Position numbers and translations under genes: made by a program. A model generated the notes under the pieces. It saw only the letters and a list, made by a program, of their open reading frames with translations, was not told where the DNA came from and made no database searches. Shown here piece after piece: positions 13,101 to 22,918 of a stretch of 64,000 nucleotides of DNA. Source of the DNA: Madurella fahalii (lineage: Eukaryota > Ascomycota > Sordariomycetes > Sordariales). Numbering within the stretch: the stretch's first letter is position 1; the number at the start of each line of letters is the position of its first letter. The DNA lies in assembly GCA_029876055.1 (NCBI GenBank), contig CM056878.1:3286001-3350000 (forward strand), written 5' to 3'.

Positions 13101-13345
13101 ATCCAGACCCAGAAGCCGGCCGTCCACAACCAGCGGGCCTGGTAGTCCGCCTTACGCGCCGCCTCGAGCCGCGCCCGCCGCTGCTCGCGCTCGCTGACTT
13201 GTGCCCGCTCCTCCTTTTCGTCAACGCCCTTGCGCGCCGCATCCTCGGCCGCCTTAGCTCGCTTCGCGGCCTCCCACTGCGCGGCGACCGTCTTGTAATC
13301 GGGCGGGGGGACCGCCTTCTTCGGCGTCGGCTGTGGTGGCGGCAT
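10130..13345 (-). CDS. gpi13: GPI ethanolamine phosphate transferase 3 (Gpi13/PIG-O)
   Basis: ER membrane enzyme that adds ethanolamine phosphate to the third mannose of the GPI-anchor precursor, the link later joined to protein. A single uninterrupted exon of 1071 aa matches the family length. After a basic, Ala/Lys-rich cytosolic start there is one membrane segment (about residues 72-104), then the lumenal alkaline-phosphatase-like domain with VVVIDALRYDF (about 147-158) and the metal-binding MGDHGMDGKGDHGG, then a long C-terminal half of many hydrophobic helices. IDALR.D and GDHGM are hallmarks of Gpi7/Gpi13/Mcd4; the adjoining sequence fits the PIG-O branch best. The nearby aspartyl protease looks like a GPI-anchored protein, although linkage may be chance. 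Confidence 0.93.
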   Translation of the reverse strand: MPPPQPTPKKAVPPPDYKTVAAQWEAAKRAKAAEDAARKGVDEKEERAQVSEREQRRARLEAARKADYQARWLWTAGFWVWMLCVHFVGIAYFTSGFLLTRLVLEEKSSCEAPPTANLSIPDVLPTWQGKGTVDGGCWHPRMFGRAVVVVIDALRYDFTVPVEDNAPFHNAFPFMYETAVREPRNAFLRPFIADPPTSTLQRLKGLTTGTLPTLVDLGSSFSGTAIDEDNLLMQLRDAGKRIVHLGDDTWEALFPGYFVGNLSRAYDSFNVWDLHTVDNGVMEHIFPLMNKKDEWDLLVGHCLGVDHAGHRYGPDHPEMTKKLRQMDAFIRDLAATVDDKTVLIVMGDHGMDGKGDHGGESDDEVQAALWMYSPKGIFGRTKPEYATPPATAEIRAVNQIDLVPTLALLMGIPIPFNNLGRPIEEAFAGAAGTAWDNLAAAERVTAAGIKRYQTSYFAARGIEQSSAPGSPADLWDKAEALVAQGKKQDWAAVFSAFAAYQEETLHRCKGLWARFDLKNMILGIAIMVAGVVVLLVYVSKGEDDDVIDDPELDLAEKSLELQGIKADAEPIPSDGLDKRLVSAALLGALPGFFGGMLHSFVAGTGDWYRGSALAALTSLATVLVSMHEAPATLLNILPRTFWGWMAVVFTVSQSVGFASNSYTIWEDSILLFFITTFGFVTALSALRLPSLTDRYLSIYHSVLFVLLGRLASYSKLCREEQMPYCTSTYYASATSSTSAPWQLVIPFLVCLILPSIIKAYLQPTRSYEGLAPAWIGYVFRTGLFMSALYWLLDAADNGNWIPGLPEKTLKNISVYTAQMVLGLALVAGTTAFIWAPPCVAIVTSASPSQPGRAQVAIMGYANAHGARYLLLPLNILGACFLLSKPMGAGALGLMTWQILALLEILDLNNLTASAIGPVMLALLGAFHFFKTGHQAVLSSIQWDSAFIPLFSVRYPYSPLVVTLNTLAGQILAASAVPLLVLWKAGPKRRGILRAVSRALGAFVAYFAVESLATMAWAGHLRRHLMLYRVFSPRFMTAAVVLLVVDVVGIVVALAGTRCNTVAIGEVFGWAE

Positions 13346-14437
13346 GGTCGGCGGGAACTAGCGAAGAGGACCTGAGACGGAGCGAGGGAAAAAGGGGTAT
13401 CAATCGAAGTCTGAGATAGCAAGGACGAGACCCAGAGGAAGGGACGGAAGCCAAAGATTAAAAGGGAAAAGCCTGCTGGGTCCTGTTCACGGCGAAACTC
13501 CAGCTGCCATTGGAATTGCGAGGCCTTTATACATGCACCACAAGAATGGGAGAAACATGCGACATTTTGAAGGGCATTGGGAACGTTATTCGGAAGTTTG
13601 AGAGAGTTGGGAAATTCCGAGTCTCCAGAGAACGCGAGGGCATCCCCACCAGTTTGGGGGTCAGCTTAATGAGCTATACACACAGAGCCCTAACCCTGAC
13701 TTTACCATCACCCCGAACTTGGACTCCCTTGTTGAAAGTATTATTACTTGCGGGAGGTAAGGAATGAATACTTGGGTCCAATGGTGTGTCAACCCCAATC
13801 CCAGTTACCGGGATGACCGGAAATCGAAACATGTACACAGTATTCCGCAGATGAACCGCCCGTGTTTTTTAGCGAATGATTCCACTCGGCACCTCCCTCT
13901 GTGGCGCTGGTCCCGTATGGCGGAAACGCGGAAACTCTCCAATCTCGGGAAGCCCGGCCCCGCGTAGAATCCAAGAAATGGAAAGGCCCGCCTTACGGTT
14001 GGCTTCGAATATTAATTATACAATACAAGAATATCTCCATACAAATATGCCACAAGCCCACCCAATAACGCATCCTAGATATGTATATGGCTGCGCCCGC
14101 CGCGCCTCAAATCTCCTTTCAAAATCCCAATGTCGAATGTATGCGGCGAGTGTCGCAGTATCATGGGGTGTCTAGTCGGAGCGGCGCGCCTCCCATGCTT
14201 CCTCGGCCGGCCTGCCGGAATCGATCACTGCCTGGCCAATGTTGAAACACCCGGGACGGGACGCCGAGAGCACCCGAATTAGAAGTGAAAGTAGTGTCGG
14301 CGCGTGTATGGTATCTTTTTCCGTTTCCCAATCCGTTCCTCGCAACTCCGCAAGCCCATGAAATCGTAAGGATGTCCGGCTCGTCCGTGCCGAACGAGAG
14401 CTCATTCCCGCTACTCTTCGGTGTTTGTCGGTGCGAC
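13346..14437. other. Intergenic region between gpi13 and the small membrane protein
   Basis: About 1.1 kb. The left part should be the gpi13 promoter; the right part is the 3' flank of the next minus-strand gene. I see no domain-bearing open frame and no RNA gene. Confidence 0.45.
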
Positions 14438-14980
14438 TTAGTGGAACTCCTTCTCCTTCAAGCCGCCGATCTTTTCGATGTCGATGGCATGGAATTGCGT
14501 GCTGCTTTCCTTCTCGTAGGCGGGGAGCTGCTCGTCGTGCAGAGGCTCGAGGCCGACAGTGCTGTCGCCCACACGGACCACGACAACGCGGCCGCTCTTC
14601 GGCCGGCCTTGGTCGTCCTGCTCGTCGGGGAAGGTGATGTGGATCTCGGGAACGTTGTCGGGGGAGTGAGGCGGCGACTGGGGATTCGCCAGCATGGGCT
14701 GGCCGTTGCTGACGACAATGACGCTTGACCGGCCGTTGCCTTTGCCGGTCTGGATCGTGAGGCCCCGGTGGTTGCCCGTCCGCTTAACGTCCTCGTACTG
14801 CGGCAGAGTCTCGTCCATCATCCGCCTCTGCCTCCGCATCCTCCGGATCAGAACGAGGAAGGCAAAGACCAGCAGACCGACGAAGACGAGGACGAGAAGA
14901 GCAATCAAGAGGTTCACAGTTGAGCTATTATCGCTAGGCTGCTCGGCGGCCCGAGGAACAAGCCGTGCGATTGAGTCCAT
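14438..14980 (-). CDS. Small single-pass membrane protein with two LPxYE motifs, function unknown
   Basis: 180 aa, one exon. A short Ser/Asn-containing N terminus is followed by one strong hydrophobic segment (about residues 24-47), then RRMRRQRR, so by the positive-inside rule the C-terminal tail should be cytosolic. The tail carries LPQYEDV soon after the membrane and LPAYEKES near the end, plus a Pro/Ser stretch (PQSPPHSPD). LPxY is a variant of the PPxY motif bound by Nedd4/Rsp5 ubiquitin ligases, and small single-pass fungal adaptors of the Rcr type use such motifs, so an adaptor role is possible but unproven. No signal peptide is evident. I do not recognise the family with certainty. 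The start is the only in-frame ATG ahead of the membrane segment. Confidence 0.75.
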   Translation of the reverse strand: MDSIARLVPRAAEQPSDNSSTVNLLIALLVLVFVGLLVFAFLVLIRRMRRQRRMMDETLPQYEDVKRTGNHRGLTIQTGKGNGRSSVIVVSNGQPMLANPQSPPHSPDNVPEIHITFPDEQDDQGRPKSGRVVVVRVGDSTVGLEPLHDEQLPAYEKESSTQFHAIDIEKIGGLKEKEFH

Positions 14981-14990
14981 TGCGGTTATG

Positions 14991-15038
14991 CTTAAAGAGT
15001 GTGTCGTTTAAAGAGTGCTTCGTTTAGAGAGTGTTGAT
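14991..15038. repeat. Three tandem copies of a 16-nt unit in the leader of the small membrane protein
   Basis: CTTAAAGAGTGTGTCG, TTTAAAGAGTGCTTCG and TTTAGAGAGTGTTGAT follow one another without gaps and share the core TTAAAGAGTG. The array ends 10 nt before the start codon of the minus-strand gene, so it lies in its 5' UTR or proximal promoter. Confidence 0.85.
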
Positions 15039-18000
15039 CTGGGCAGATATGCGATGCAGAAGCAATAGCGTTATGGACTGCTGAAGCTATAAATTGAAAA
15101 ACCCTGATTAGCGGCATATCCAGGTCCCCTTCGCACGGCTGTGCGCGCCGCGTACCGCGGAAGGGGTGAAGAGAAGGCATTCGACGTACGCAAGGGCTGC
15201 TTCGGGGACTTTGTACCACGGGGATTCTCGCGTGTCTGTCACGGGGACTGCATGGATAAAAATGAACGAGGCGGAAATCGACTAAAAGAGTGAAGCCGAC
15301 ACCATGGAGCGATTCCCAGCGGGGGGGTTCGGAAAGAACGACAGAAAGAATGACAGAGACAGTCCCCTGAGCCGTGACGCCGACGAGATCTTCGAGATGG
15401 GAAAAAAAGAGGAGGTGAGGAGAAGCCCAGGTAGGCGATGCCCTGCACAAGTAAGTACCGCTGCGCCGCCTCAGGGGATGTGAGCATCCAGTGCTACCCT
15501 AGCCAGCGAGCTTGCCAGATTGGGACGAACCGGTCCGCCCAATTCCACCGTGGGCCAATCATATATTCTCCAGCCCAGCACGCAAGCGGGTCTCAATTTG
15601 GCACCCGCCAAAACGCCCCTGGCTCGCAGCCTGCCGATGCTGGCTCGTGCACACAAAAACCGTGGCAGAGATCCGCCAGACTCGAGGCCCAGACCCGCCA
15701 ACCCAGGCTTCCGTTGTCAGGCCGTCTCCCAGCATGAACAAACATCCGCATTGTTAATTATCTGTGTGGGGTGGACAATTGCTGGGAACCTGTAAACGGG
15801 GAAAACGCTGGTGTTGACATTGGTATCCTCGGCCCCATTCTACCGCGGAAGGAGGGGGTGAGGTCAATTTCTAGCCGCCGAGCTCATCACCCAATCACCC
15901 AATCGACGAAGCCGCATTCACCAGTCCTCAACAGATATGCTCTCTGGTCCGCTGGCAACCGCCAGGCTGCCGTCGGCGGCAGTTCTTGTGACGGAAGAAA
16001 CCATCAGGCGGCATGGGTTCTAGCATGGGTTCTGCAGTTTCCAGAAGGAGCCCCGGCCATGCCGTCCTAGTTCTTACTGTGGAGAGTCGTTCCCCCTGCG
16101 CTTGTACTGTGGAAAGGCAGCCTTTGCAACGGAAGCTAATGGAATGGAGTTCCTTCGGATACTGCGGGAGAGCTGCACTCAATACAGGGAGTCCCAGGGC
16201 CGTCGAAGGCCAAATAGGATATCACCTCTTCGGTATCCATGATGGGCGGGACAGGTGACATAATACGCCAACCTCGGCTTTGCGGTTGCGACTTCAGCAG
16301 GCACGCGTACAGCATGCCCGGGACTTCAAGCTCCCGTTGTGGACGCGAGCATCGTCATGGCCCTCCAGTTAGCGATGCTGCCATCCCACTAGTCAGCAAC
16401 CTTCCTCATGTGATGGTGCACCGGGCATTGTGCAATGCCGCAAGGACCTGTCAGCGCCAAGTGAAGGCCCGTATGTCAATTCGGCGCAACGAGATTCCAG
16501 TGTTGCCTTTCACCAGGTCTCTCAAAAGTCTGACATATCTTCGATTGAGGCAAACGTCTTCAACCATCGTAGCGGAAGGCGACGGATAGGTCGCTTCTAC
16601 ACACAGTTACCGGAAAACCCCGGCCGCGGCGCTCAGCTGCAAGTGCTAGCCATCGACATGGAAGGTGTGGCCTCGGCGCGGCACTCACCTGGACTGGTCG
16701 GATCAACGGAGTATATCTGTGTTGGAAGGGGGCGCTGTCGTGTCCATCCAACGCATAACCATGTTCCGGCAGACGGAGGCTTATTCTTTGCTGGAGAGAA
16801 CCGTTTGAGGATGGCCATCGTCTCATGCTCATACGAAGCTCAAGCTTAAGGTACGGTTAACTAATGGCAGCATCCTACGAGCCGAACCTGCGAGGGTTTG
16901 GCGCCCGCAGTGCTAGTTTGAAAGCCACACCGGGAGGTCGAGGGGACGAACTGAAAGCTACGGGGCCGAAAACGGCGCCGGCCGATTGGGCCCTTTAAAC
17001 CTGGAACCGGCCGAGCGAGGGCGGCGGTTGATTACACGGACCGACTAAGGTAGGACTTGCCAAGGCGGGTCCACCATCAAAGTCCAGGCTCCAAGCCCAA
17101 CAAGGGAGCCGTACATTGTACAGTAGTTGTCCCTGTTGCCGTTACCCTGCAGCGGTAACGACGCTGCACGAACGACTATGTCTGCGAGCGGTTCGCGATC
17201 GACACATCCACATGCCGCCCAGTAAAGCTGCTGTGCGATTTCCTTGCCATTTCCTGCCCTTTGCCGGTTGTCCCACTTTGTTTTTGTCTTTTGAAACAAG
17301 GCCGCAAACGGTGGCCAAACAAACTGATAATAGTCCTTGGCACCGCTCGGATAAGTGAGATTCAAGGGAAACCAAGCCGCCCAGCCATGTCGCACGAGCC
17401 AGACTGCGCCGTTTGTCAAGCACTCGGAGGCAGCACGTCGGGTACGTGAAAGTCCATATCGGGAGGCTGTGCAACGGCTGGCTCTTGGTCCGGGTTGGGC
17501 TTGCGGCGTACACAGTAGGCCTAAGACGAGGGGGGGCCGAGGTCGAGAGCGAGTGCGGCACAGAAAGTGGTGGTGCTGCGCTTGCTTCCCCAAACCAGGC
17601 AGGCATGCCAGCAGATAAATCGAGATAATCATGGGGCAGGTATCACGATGCGGGAGGCAGCTACACGTAGTCTACCCCGGATTCAGCTGCTCAGAGGCAC
17701 CTCGAAATCGATCATCCAGGGCAAGGGCGCGAGAGACATTGCGTTGATCTCGTTCGGCCCGTCACACAGCGGAGATGAGGTCTCGCCCGAGGGGGCCATC
17801 CCTTGCTGGCCCGGGTGCACATCACCACACCAAAAACACAGGCGGCAACGCCTCGCTGGACGGCCCCATGCCAGTGATTTAGCTGATCTGCAGGATGGCC
17901 AGTGTACACTAGCGGGGCGGGACACAGGCAGCTGCACAATGGCGTTATCTGACGCCAGATTTTGCCCGATTTCACAGTCCCTCCGTCGAACCGGAGAGTC

Positions 18001-19300
18001 CCGCTTATTAGTTCTCTGTGTCCCCTGCATACCATGCACCCAAACGACGGTGGGCACGGTTTGCTCTCTAGCACATGAGTGAGTGAGTGTTGTTCTTTGG
18101 GCCGTGAGTGCGGTTGGCTCCATGTGGCCGCTCTACAAATTGCAGACGGCATCCGCCTCGAGCTTTGGTTGAGGGAGTTGCACTTTTCCGGGCCCCCTTT
18201 TTCGCAGGAAGGAGAGAGCCACGGGTGACTGTATCTACTTATTGCCCATAGGTACATACATCCGTAGCCCGGCATTGCTACAAGCCCAGCTCCCTTGGCC
18301 ATTCCCGGTCCTCTTACTCCCCGGATTTTAACTCTGGCCGCTCTATTTAACGGCCAAACGTCGAGCCAGCCAGACCCCAAGTCGAGGATGATCACAGCGG
18401 CGGCGTCCTTCCTCTGCGGCGGGTTGCATTCCTAGAGCATTGACGCCTCGGCCTATAAACTCATCCGCATCCACATCCACCTACGCAAGACGGAGCAGAC
18501 CCTGGGTGCGGATCCCTCAATCGCCAATCGCTAGCCGGCAATCTCAGCCAGAAGACCAACACGCTGAGACGCAAAACCAACGCCACACTGTGGTGTTCAG
18601 ACGAAAACACCGTTGCTGCGGAACCGGGCACGGTGCGCTCGACGCTGCACATGCTTGCTTCCTGCACGCGATCAGGAACAGCAGCACAGACGCCGGGGAG
18701 TCACCGTTGAGAGTGGAAGTTCCCGTCCAGCTGAATAAAGGCCCGTCTCCCAGAGCTTGCTACGCCTAGCCGCCACTCGGGCTGTTGCACTGTCCCCCCA
18801 ACTATTACCCCAGCCAGCGTCACATAGCTGCTGCTCTTTTGCACGTAAGGTTCCCATTTTCGTTGGGGCCCTTTTGCTGCATTGTCGCTCGCCCCACATT
18901 TCGACGCAGCCGAGCAGGCCTCAGACTCGGCCAGACACGCCGCGGCGCGAGAATCAGCTCTAGCGCGACGACCATATCAACTATAGCACCAGAACCCAGC
19001 TATTTCCCTTCCGCACAGCAGTTCACCCTCACCCAACACAGCACTGCGAGCACTAGGGACGCCTTTCGGATGCCCTATATAACTACATCACGTTTGCCGG
19101 CATCCGAACCGGATATTTTCCACAGGTATCATCGAAGCGACATCAAGAAGTTGATCAAGTGAAGTGCATTCTGGTTGCTGTGGAGAGCCCGTCAAGTCAA
19201 CCGAAGCAATAGGCCGCAGTTCGTGCCCTCCCCTTTGCCCTTCTGCTCTCCTGCCCTGGAAGGCAAGTCCCCTAAAAAAAGGTCGCCGGGTCCCAAGATT

Positions 19301-19315
19301 CCCCCCCCCCCCCCC
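19301..19315. repeat. Poly-C run (15 nt) in the puf3 upstream region
   Basis: Fifteen consecutive C residues about 610 nt upstream of the puf3 start, within a generally C/T-rich stretch. The exact length may be affected by sequencing error. Confidence 0.85.
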
Positions 19316-19745
19316 ACAGAAAAGCTGCCTTTTTTGGGGCTGTCTGCTGGGGTGTCTGAGCCGTCTTCGAGGCTGGACCTTAGCACCCTGGTCCTTGATC
19401 TAACCTTTCTTACCAACCTTGTCTTGCCGTCCAACGACTCCCCACCACCACCCTCCGCTCAAACTTTAGTTTCGTGGTGCTGTGGGACGCATCAGCCTTA
19501 CCGAGTCGTCCTCCCCCCACCGCTTCCCAACCGTCCGGTTCCTCCCTACGCGCAGACCTCGCTTCGACAACTGTGCAGTTCCGAAAGTTTGTCGAGTTTC
19601 CTTCAGATACCCAGGCCACATTAACGAAACGGTACAAGGACAGCCGCCAGTTTTATCCGCAAACAGCTGCGTAGCCTGGTGTTGCGCTCGGCAAGCCCCC
19701 GCAGCGACCGGCCGTCTTCGTCGGAAGTACGATTTAAGCTCCAGT

Positions 19746-19760
19746 CAGCCAGCCAGCCAG

Positions 19761-19791
<31 letters not shown>
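19746..19791. repeat. Tetranucleotide tract (CCAG)n then (CCTG)n upstream of puf3
   Basis: Several CCAG units are followed by about seven CCTG units. The tract begins about 175 nt upstream of the puf3 start and probably lies in its leader. The two halves are near reverse complements of one another (CCTG versus CAGG) and could pair in RNA. Confidence 0.85.
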
Positions 19792-19921
19792 TATCTCGTC
19801 GTACTTTTAGTGCGGGCAGACTTTTGTGCCCGCTTCTTCTAGAACATCGACATTCGCGCGCCTCGGTTCGCCTATTTCACAACCTCTACTATCAGTACAT
19901 ACACGAAGCTCGTGTTACACC

Positions 19922-22918
19922 ATGACGGGGGTGAGTGCTCGCTTCCTCCCATTCGGTATCATTGTCTTGTCTGCCTACCTTGGAGTTGTGGTCTTGTGGG
20001 TCGCAGCCGCGGCGCCTACCTGGCGCACACCCTGCTCCGTGATGCCCTACACTTCCCAACGCTTCCCCGCTTGATTCGCAGCACTGCGGGTTGCTCGAGG
20101 GTTTGGCATGCCTGGCTGATATCTCGATTCTCAATTAGACTGGACCTAGTCGGTTTCCCGACTTTACCAGCGTTGGTATCCCGAGCGAAGACGAGCAGTC
20201 GCAGCGGAAACGTAGAAACGGATTCATGGCGAACGGAAGCGAGCAGTCACAGCAGGCACGCGGAAACGGATTTGCCAGTACACCCTGGCAAGGGGGAATA
20301 TGGGGCAACAACGGTATCGGGAGCGGAAGCTTTTCCACAAGCAGAGATGTAGTTGGGACCAGAGGTTCGTCTGCACGGAAGGGATTGCCGCGAGAACAAG
20401 GAAGGAAGGCTGACAGGCTGCCCAGACATCACCGATTCATTTTCCAGCGGCCCTTCAGGTTCTGGCGCCCTCGCTGCCTCGTCCGAAGCCGACCCTTGGG
20501 GTAGCCGGTCGGGACGCTGGAGTTCGACAGACACTACACAAGCCCGCGCACTATCTGGAAACGCATCCCCCAGCAACCCACGGCCAGACGCTGCTGGTCT
20601 TGGCATGAATGGTAACTCGTACTATCCAACCTCATCTACGATCGCTCAGAGGGGCCCGGTTGGGTCGAGGCCGGCGACCGCATTAGACCCCTCGACCGGG
20701 CCGTTCAGGAATGCACAGCAAGTGCCGGAATTGGTGGATGACAATGAAGCCGTCGGCCCATATGGCTCGCTGAACCTCGACCCGGAGCAGAGATTGGGCA
20801 CATTTGCTGGCGCCCAGCGGCCGGGCCAAGAGCAGATGTTCTTCAATCCAGTTGGGAATGGGTCCTCACGCGATTTGGGCCTCCCTTCGTCGAGCCGCCC
20901 CGAACCAGACCTGACCAACTTCAGTTACGGAAGCCCAGCAGCGAACTCTATGCACTCCCAACGGCCATCTCTCGCCGCAGCCGCCTCATTCAGTGCTCAC
21001 AACGCCCGGGCCTACGATCAAACCGCCGCTGCCAAGCAGACGGACGAGGCCGAAGTTGTGGAACGACTAGGAAGGATAGCATTGGAGAGTGATCTCAACG
21101 GTGCCGCTTACCGCAATGGAACCCAAAACTTCCAGTTGAACCCAGTATCGCAACCGTGGGAGAATGGCCAAGCGTATCAGAACGGCTTTGCGAACGATGC
21201 GTACGGGAATGCCACGGGATTTGAGAGACGGGGCTCCGCGGTTGATCGGAGCTCGTCGGCTGGAAGCACCTTCCGCGCCGGCGCCGGCCTGAATAGCCCC
21301 CGAGGCTTCACGGCCGCTCCACAACCAAACGGGGACTCCTGGTCGAGACCGGCATCGCAGGGCCATAGGATGGGCTCCGAGCCGGACCAGCGGGTGCTCG
21401 CCCAACAATTATTACAGCACCAGCCCTCGTCGTTCTACCCGAACCCCTACTACCATCACAGCTTCCAGTCATCTCAGCCCCTGTATAATCTGTACAGCAA
21501 CAACCTCAGGCCCGGGCCCTTGGCCGGATACGGCGTGCCTATAGCACCCTATATCGCAGCTAGCGGCCTACCGGTGCACCTTGGGAGAGATCAAGACCCG
21601 GGGAAGGGCGTAAGGAGCTTGCTTCTGGAGGAATTCAGGTCAAGCACCAAATCAATCAGTCGCTACGAGCTCAAGGTAAGGAGAAGCCAGCCATCAAACA
21701 GCCAAGGCCGACGGGGGCAGTGCTTACAGAATCCAGGACATCTACGGCCACGTTGTCGAGTTCTGCGGCGACCAGCACGGTTCTCGGTTCATCCAGACGA
21801 AGCTGTTGACGGCCAATAGCGATGAGAAGGAGCAGGTTTTCCGAGAGATTGAGCCGAACGCTGTCCAGCTTTCGAAGGATGTGTTTGGCAACTACGTGAT
21901 CCAGAAATTCTTTGAGCACGGAAACCAGGTTCAGAAGAAGATCCTGGCCGACGCAATGAAGGGCAAGGTGGTCGATCTGTCGAAGCAGATGTATGCCTGC
22001 CGCGTTGTGCAGAGAGTGAGTAGCTGGCCAGGCCACCAAGCTTAGTAGCGTTTGAAGCTGATTAGTTCCAGGCCTTGGAGCATGTGCTTGTCGAGCAGCA
22101 AGTCGAACTCACAAAGGAGTTGGAGCCGGATATCTTGAAGCTAGTCAAGGACGCTCAAGGGAATCATGTCGTCCAAAAGGTGCTCGAGGAGGTTCCTCGG
22201 CAACATCTCGACTTCGTCTTCGACTGTTTCCGGGGCCGCGTCAGTGAACTCGCCATCCACCAGTTCGGCTGTCGTCTTATTCAGAAGGCTCTCGAGAGGG
22301 GCAACGAAGCCGACAGGGCCTTCATACTGAAGGAGTTACATCCCTGCGCGCATATCCTCCCATCGGATCAGTACGGCAACTATGTGGCCCAGCACGTCAT
22401 ATGTCATGGAGAGCCCGAAGACCGTTCGAAAATGATCAAGGTTATCATGCCCATGGTGGTGGCCTACTCGAAACAGAAGATACCCTCGAACGTGGTGGAG
22501 GCGTGTATAGCAAAGGGCACACTGGACGAGAAGCGGGCCATCCGAGACCAGATTCTCAAGGCGCCGGGCAATGATGCCAACCGGCCGTTGTTCCAACTGA
22601 TGAAGGATCAGTTTGGCAACTATGTCCTCCGTAAGTGTCTGCACCTGGTTGTTGTCAAATAGGTTGCTAACGCGCCCATGATGCAAAGAAAAACTGCTTG
22701 CCGAACTCAAGGGTGAGGACAGGGAGATACTCGCCGAGCAGATGAGGCCGCATCTGCCCGTTCTGAAAGCCGGCGGCGTGGGAAAGAAGGGCTCCGCGAT
22801 CGAGCGTCTTGTATCGGCCCTCTCGACGCCGACGAACGGCACCACAGACCACACGCCCGAGGACCGCACTCCCGCGCTGACGCCCCCAACTTCGCCGGGC
22901 TCGATGGGTGGTGACTAG
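19922..22918 (+). CDS. puf3: Pumilio-family mRNA-binding protein Puf3
   Basis: Cytosolic protein that binds 3' UTRs, classically of nuclear mRNAs for mitochondrial proteins. Modelled exons: 19922-19930 (only ATG ACG GGG), 20139-20364, 20417-21675, 21737-22015, 22072-22630, 22689-22918, giving 853 aa. The long N-terminal half is low-complexity Ser/Asn/Gly, as in Puf3 proteins (GIGSGSFS, SGALAASSEADPWG). The C-terminal PUF domain follows LLLEEFRSS and shows eight repeats with triads in SRFIQ, NYVIQ, CRVVQ, NHVVQ, CRLIQ, NYVAQ, SNVVE and NYVLQ. By the PUF code these read UGUAUAUA (repeat 8 to 1), the Puf3 class site. An alternative acceptor at 20425 would remove three residues. The PUF exons are firm; the 9-nt first exon rests on the GTGAGT donor and on a readable FPDFTSVGIP segment. 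Confidence 0.9.

Larger units (their letters stand above)
14981..19921. other. Long gene-poor region upstream of puf3
   Basis: About 4.9 kb between the divergently transcribed small membrane protein and puf3. Open frames reach 195 codons (minus strand, 17045-17632), but none shows a domain, a sensible composition or a plausible splice continuation. The right 1.2 kb is a likely puf3 promoter and leader, rich in C runs and CTGC repeats. The rest may hold promoter elements, non-coding transcription or nothing; I cannot tell from sequence alone. Confidence 0.5.

Noticed and set aside
17045..17632. 195-codon minus-strand open frame in the 4.9-kb gap
   Set aside because: No recognisable motif, no plausible splice partner, and overlapping frames on the other strand are as long.
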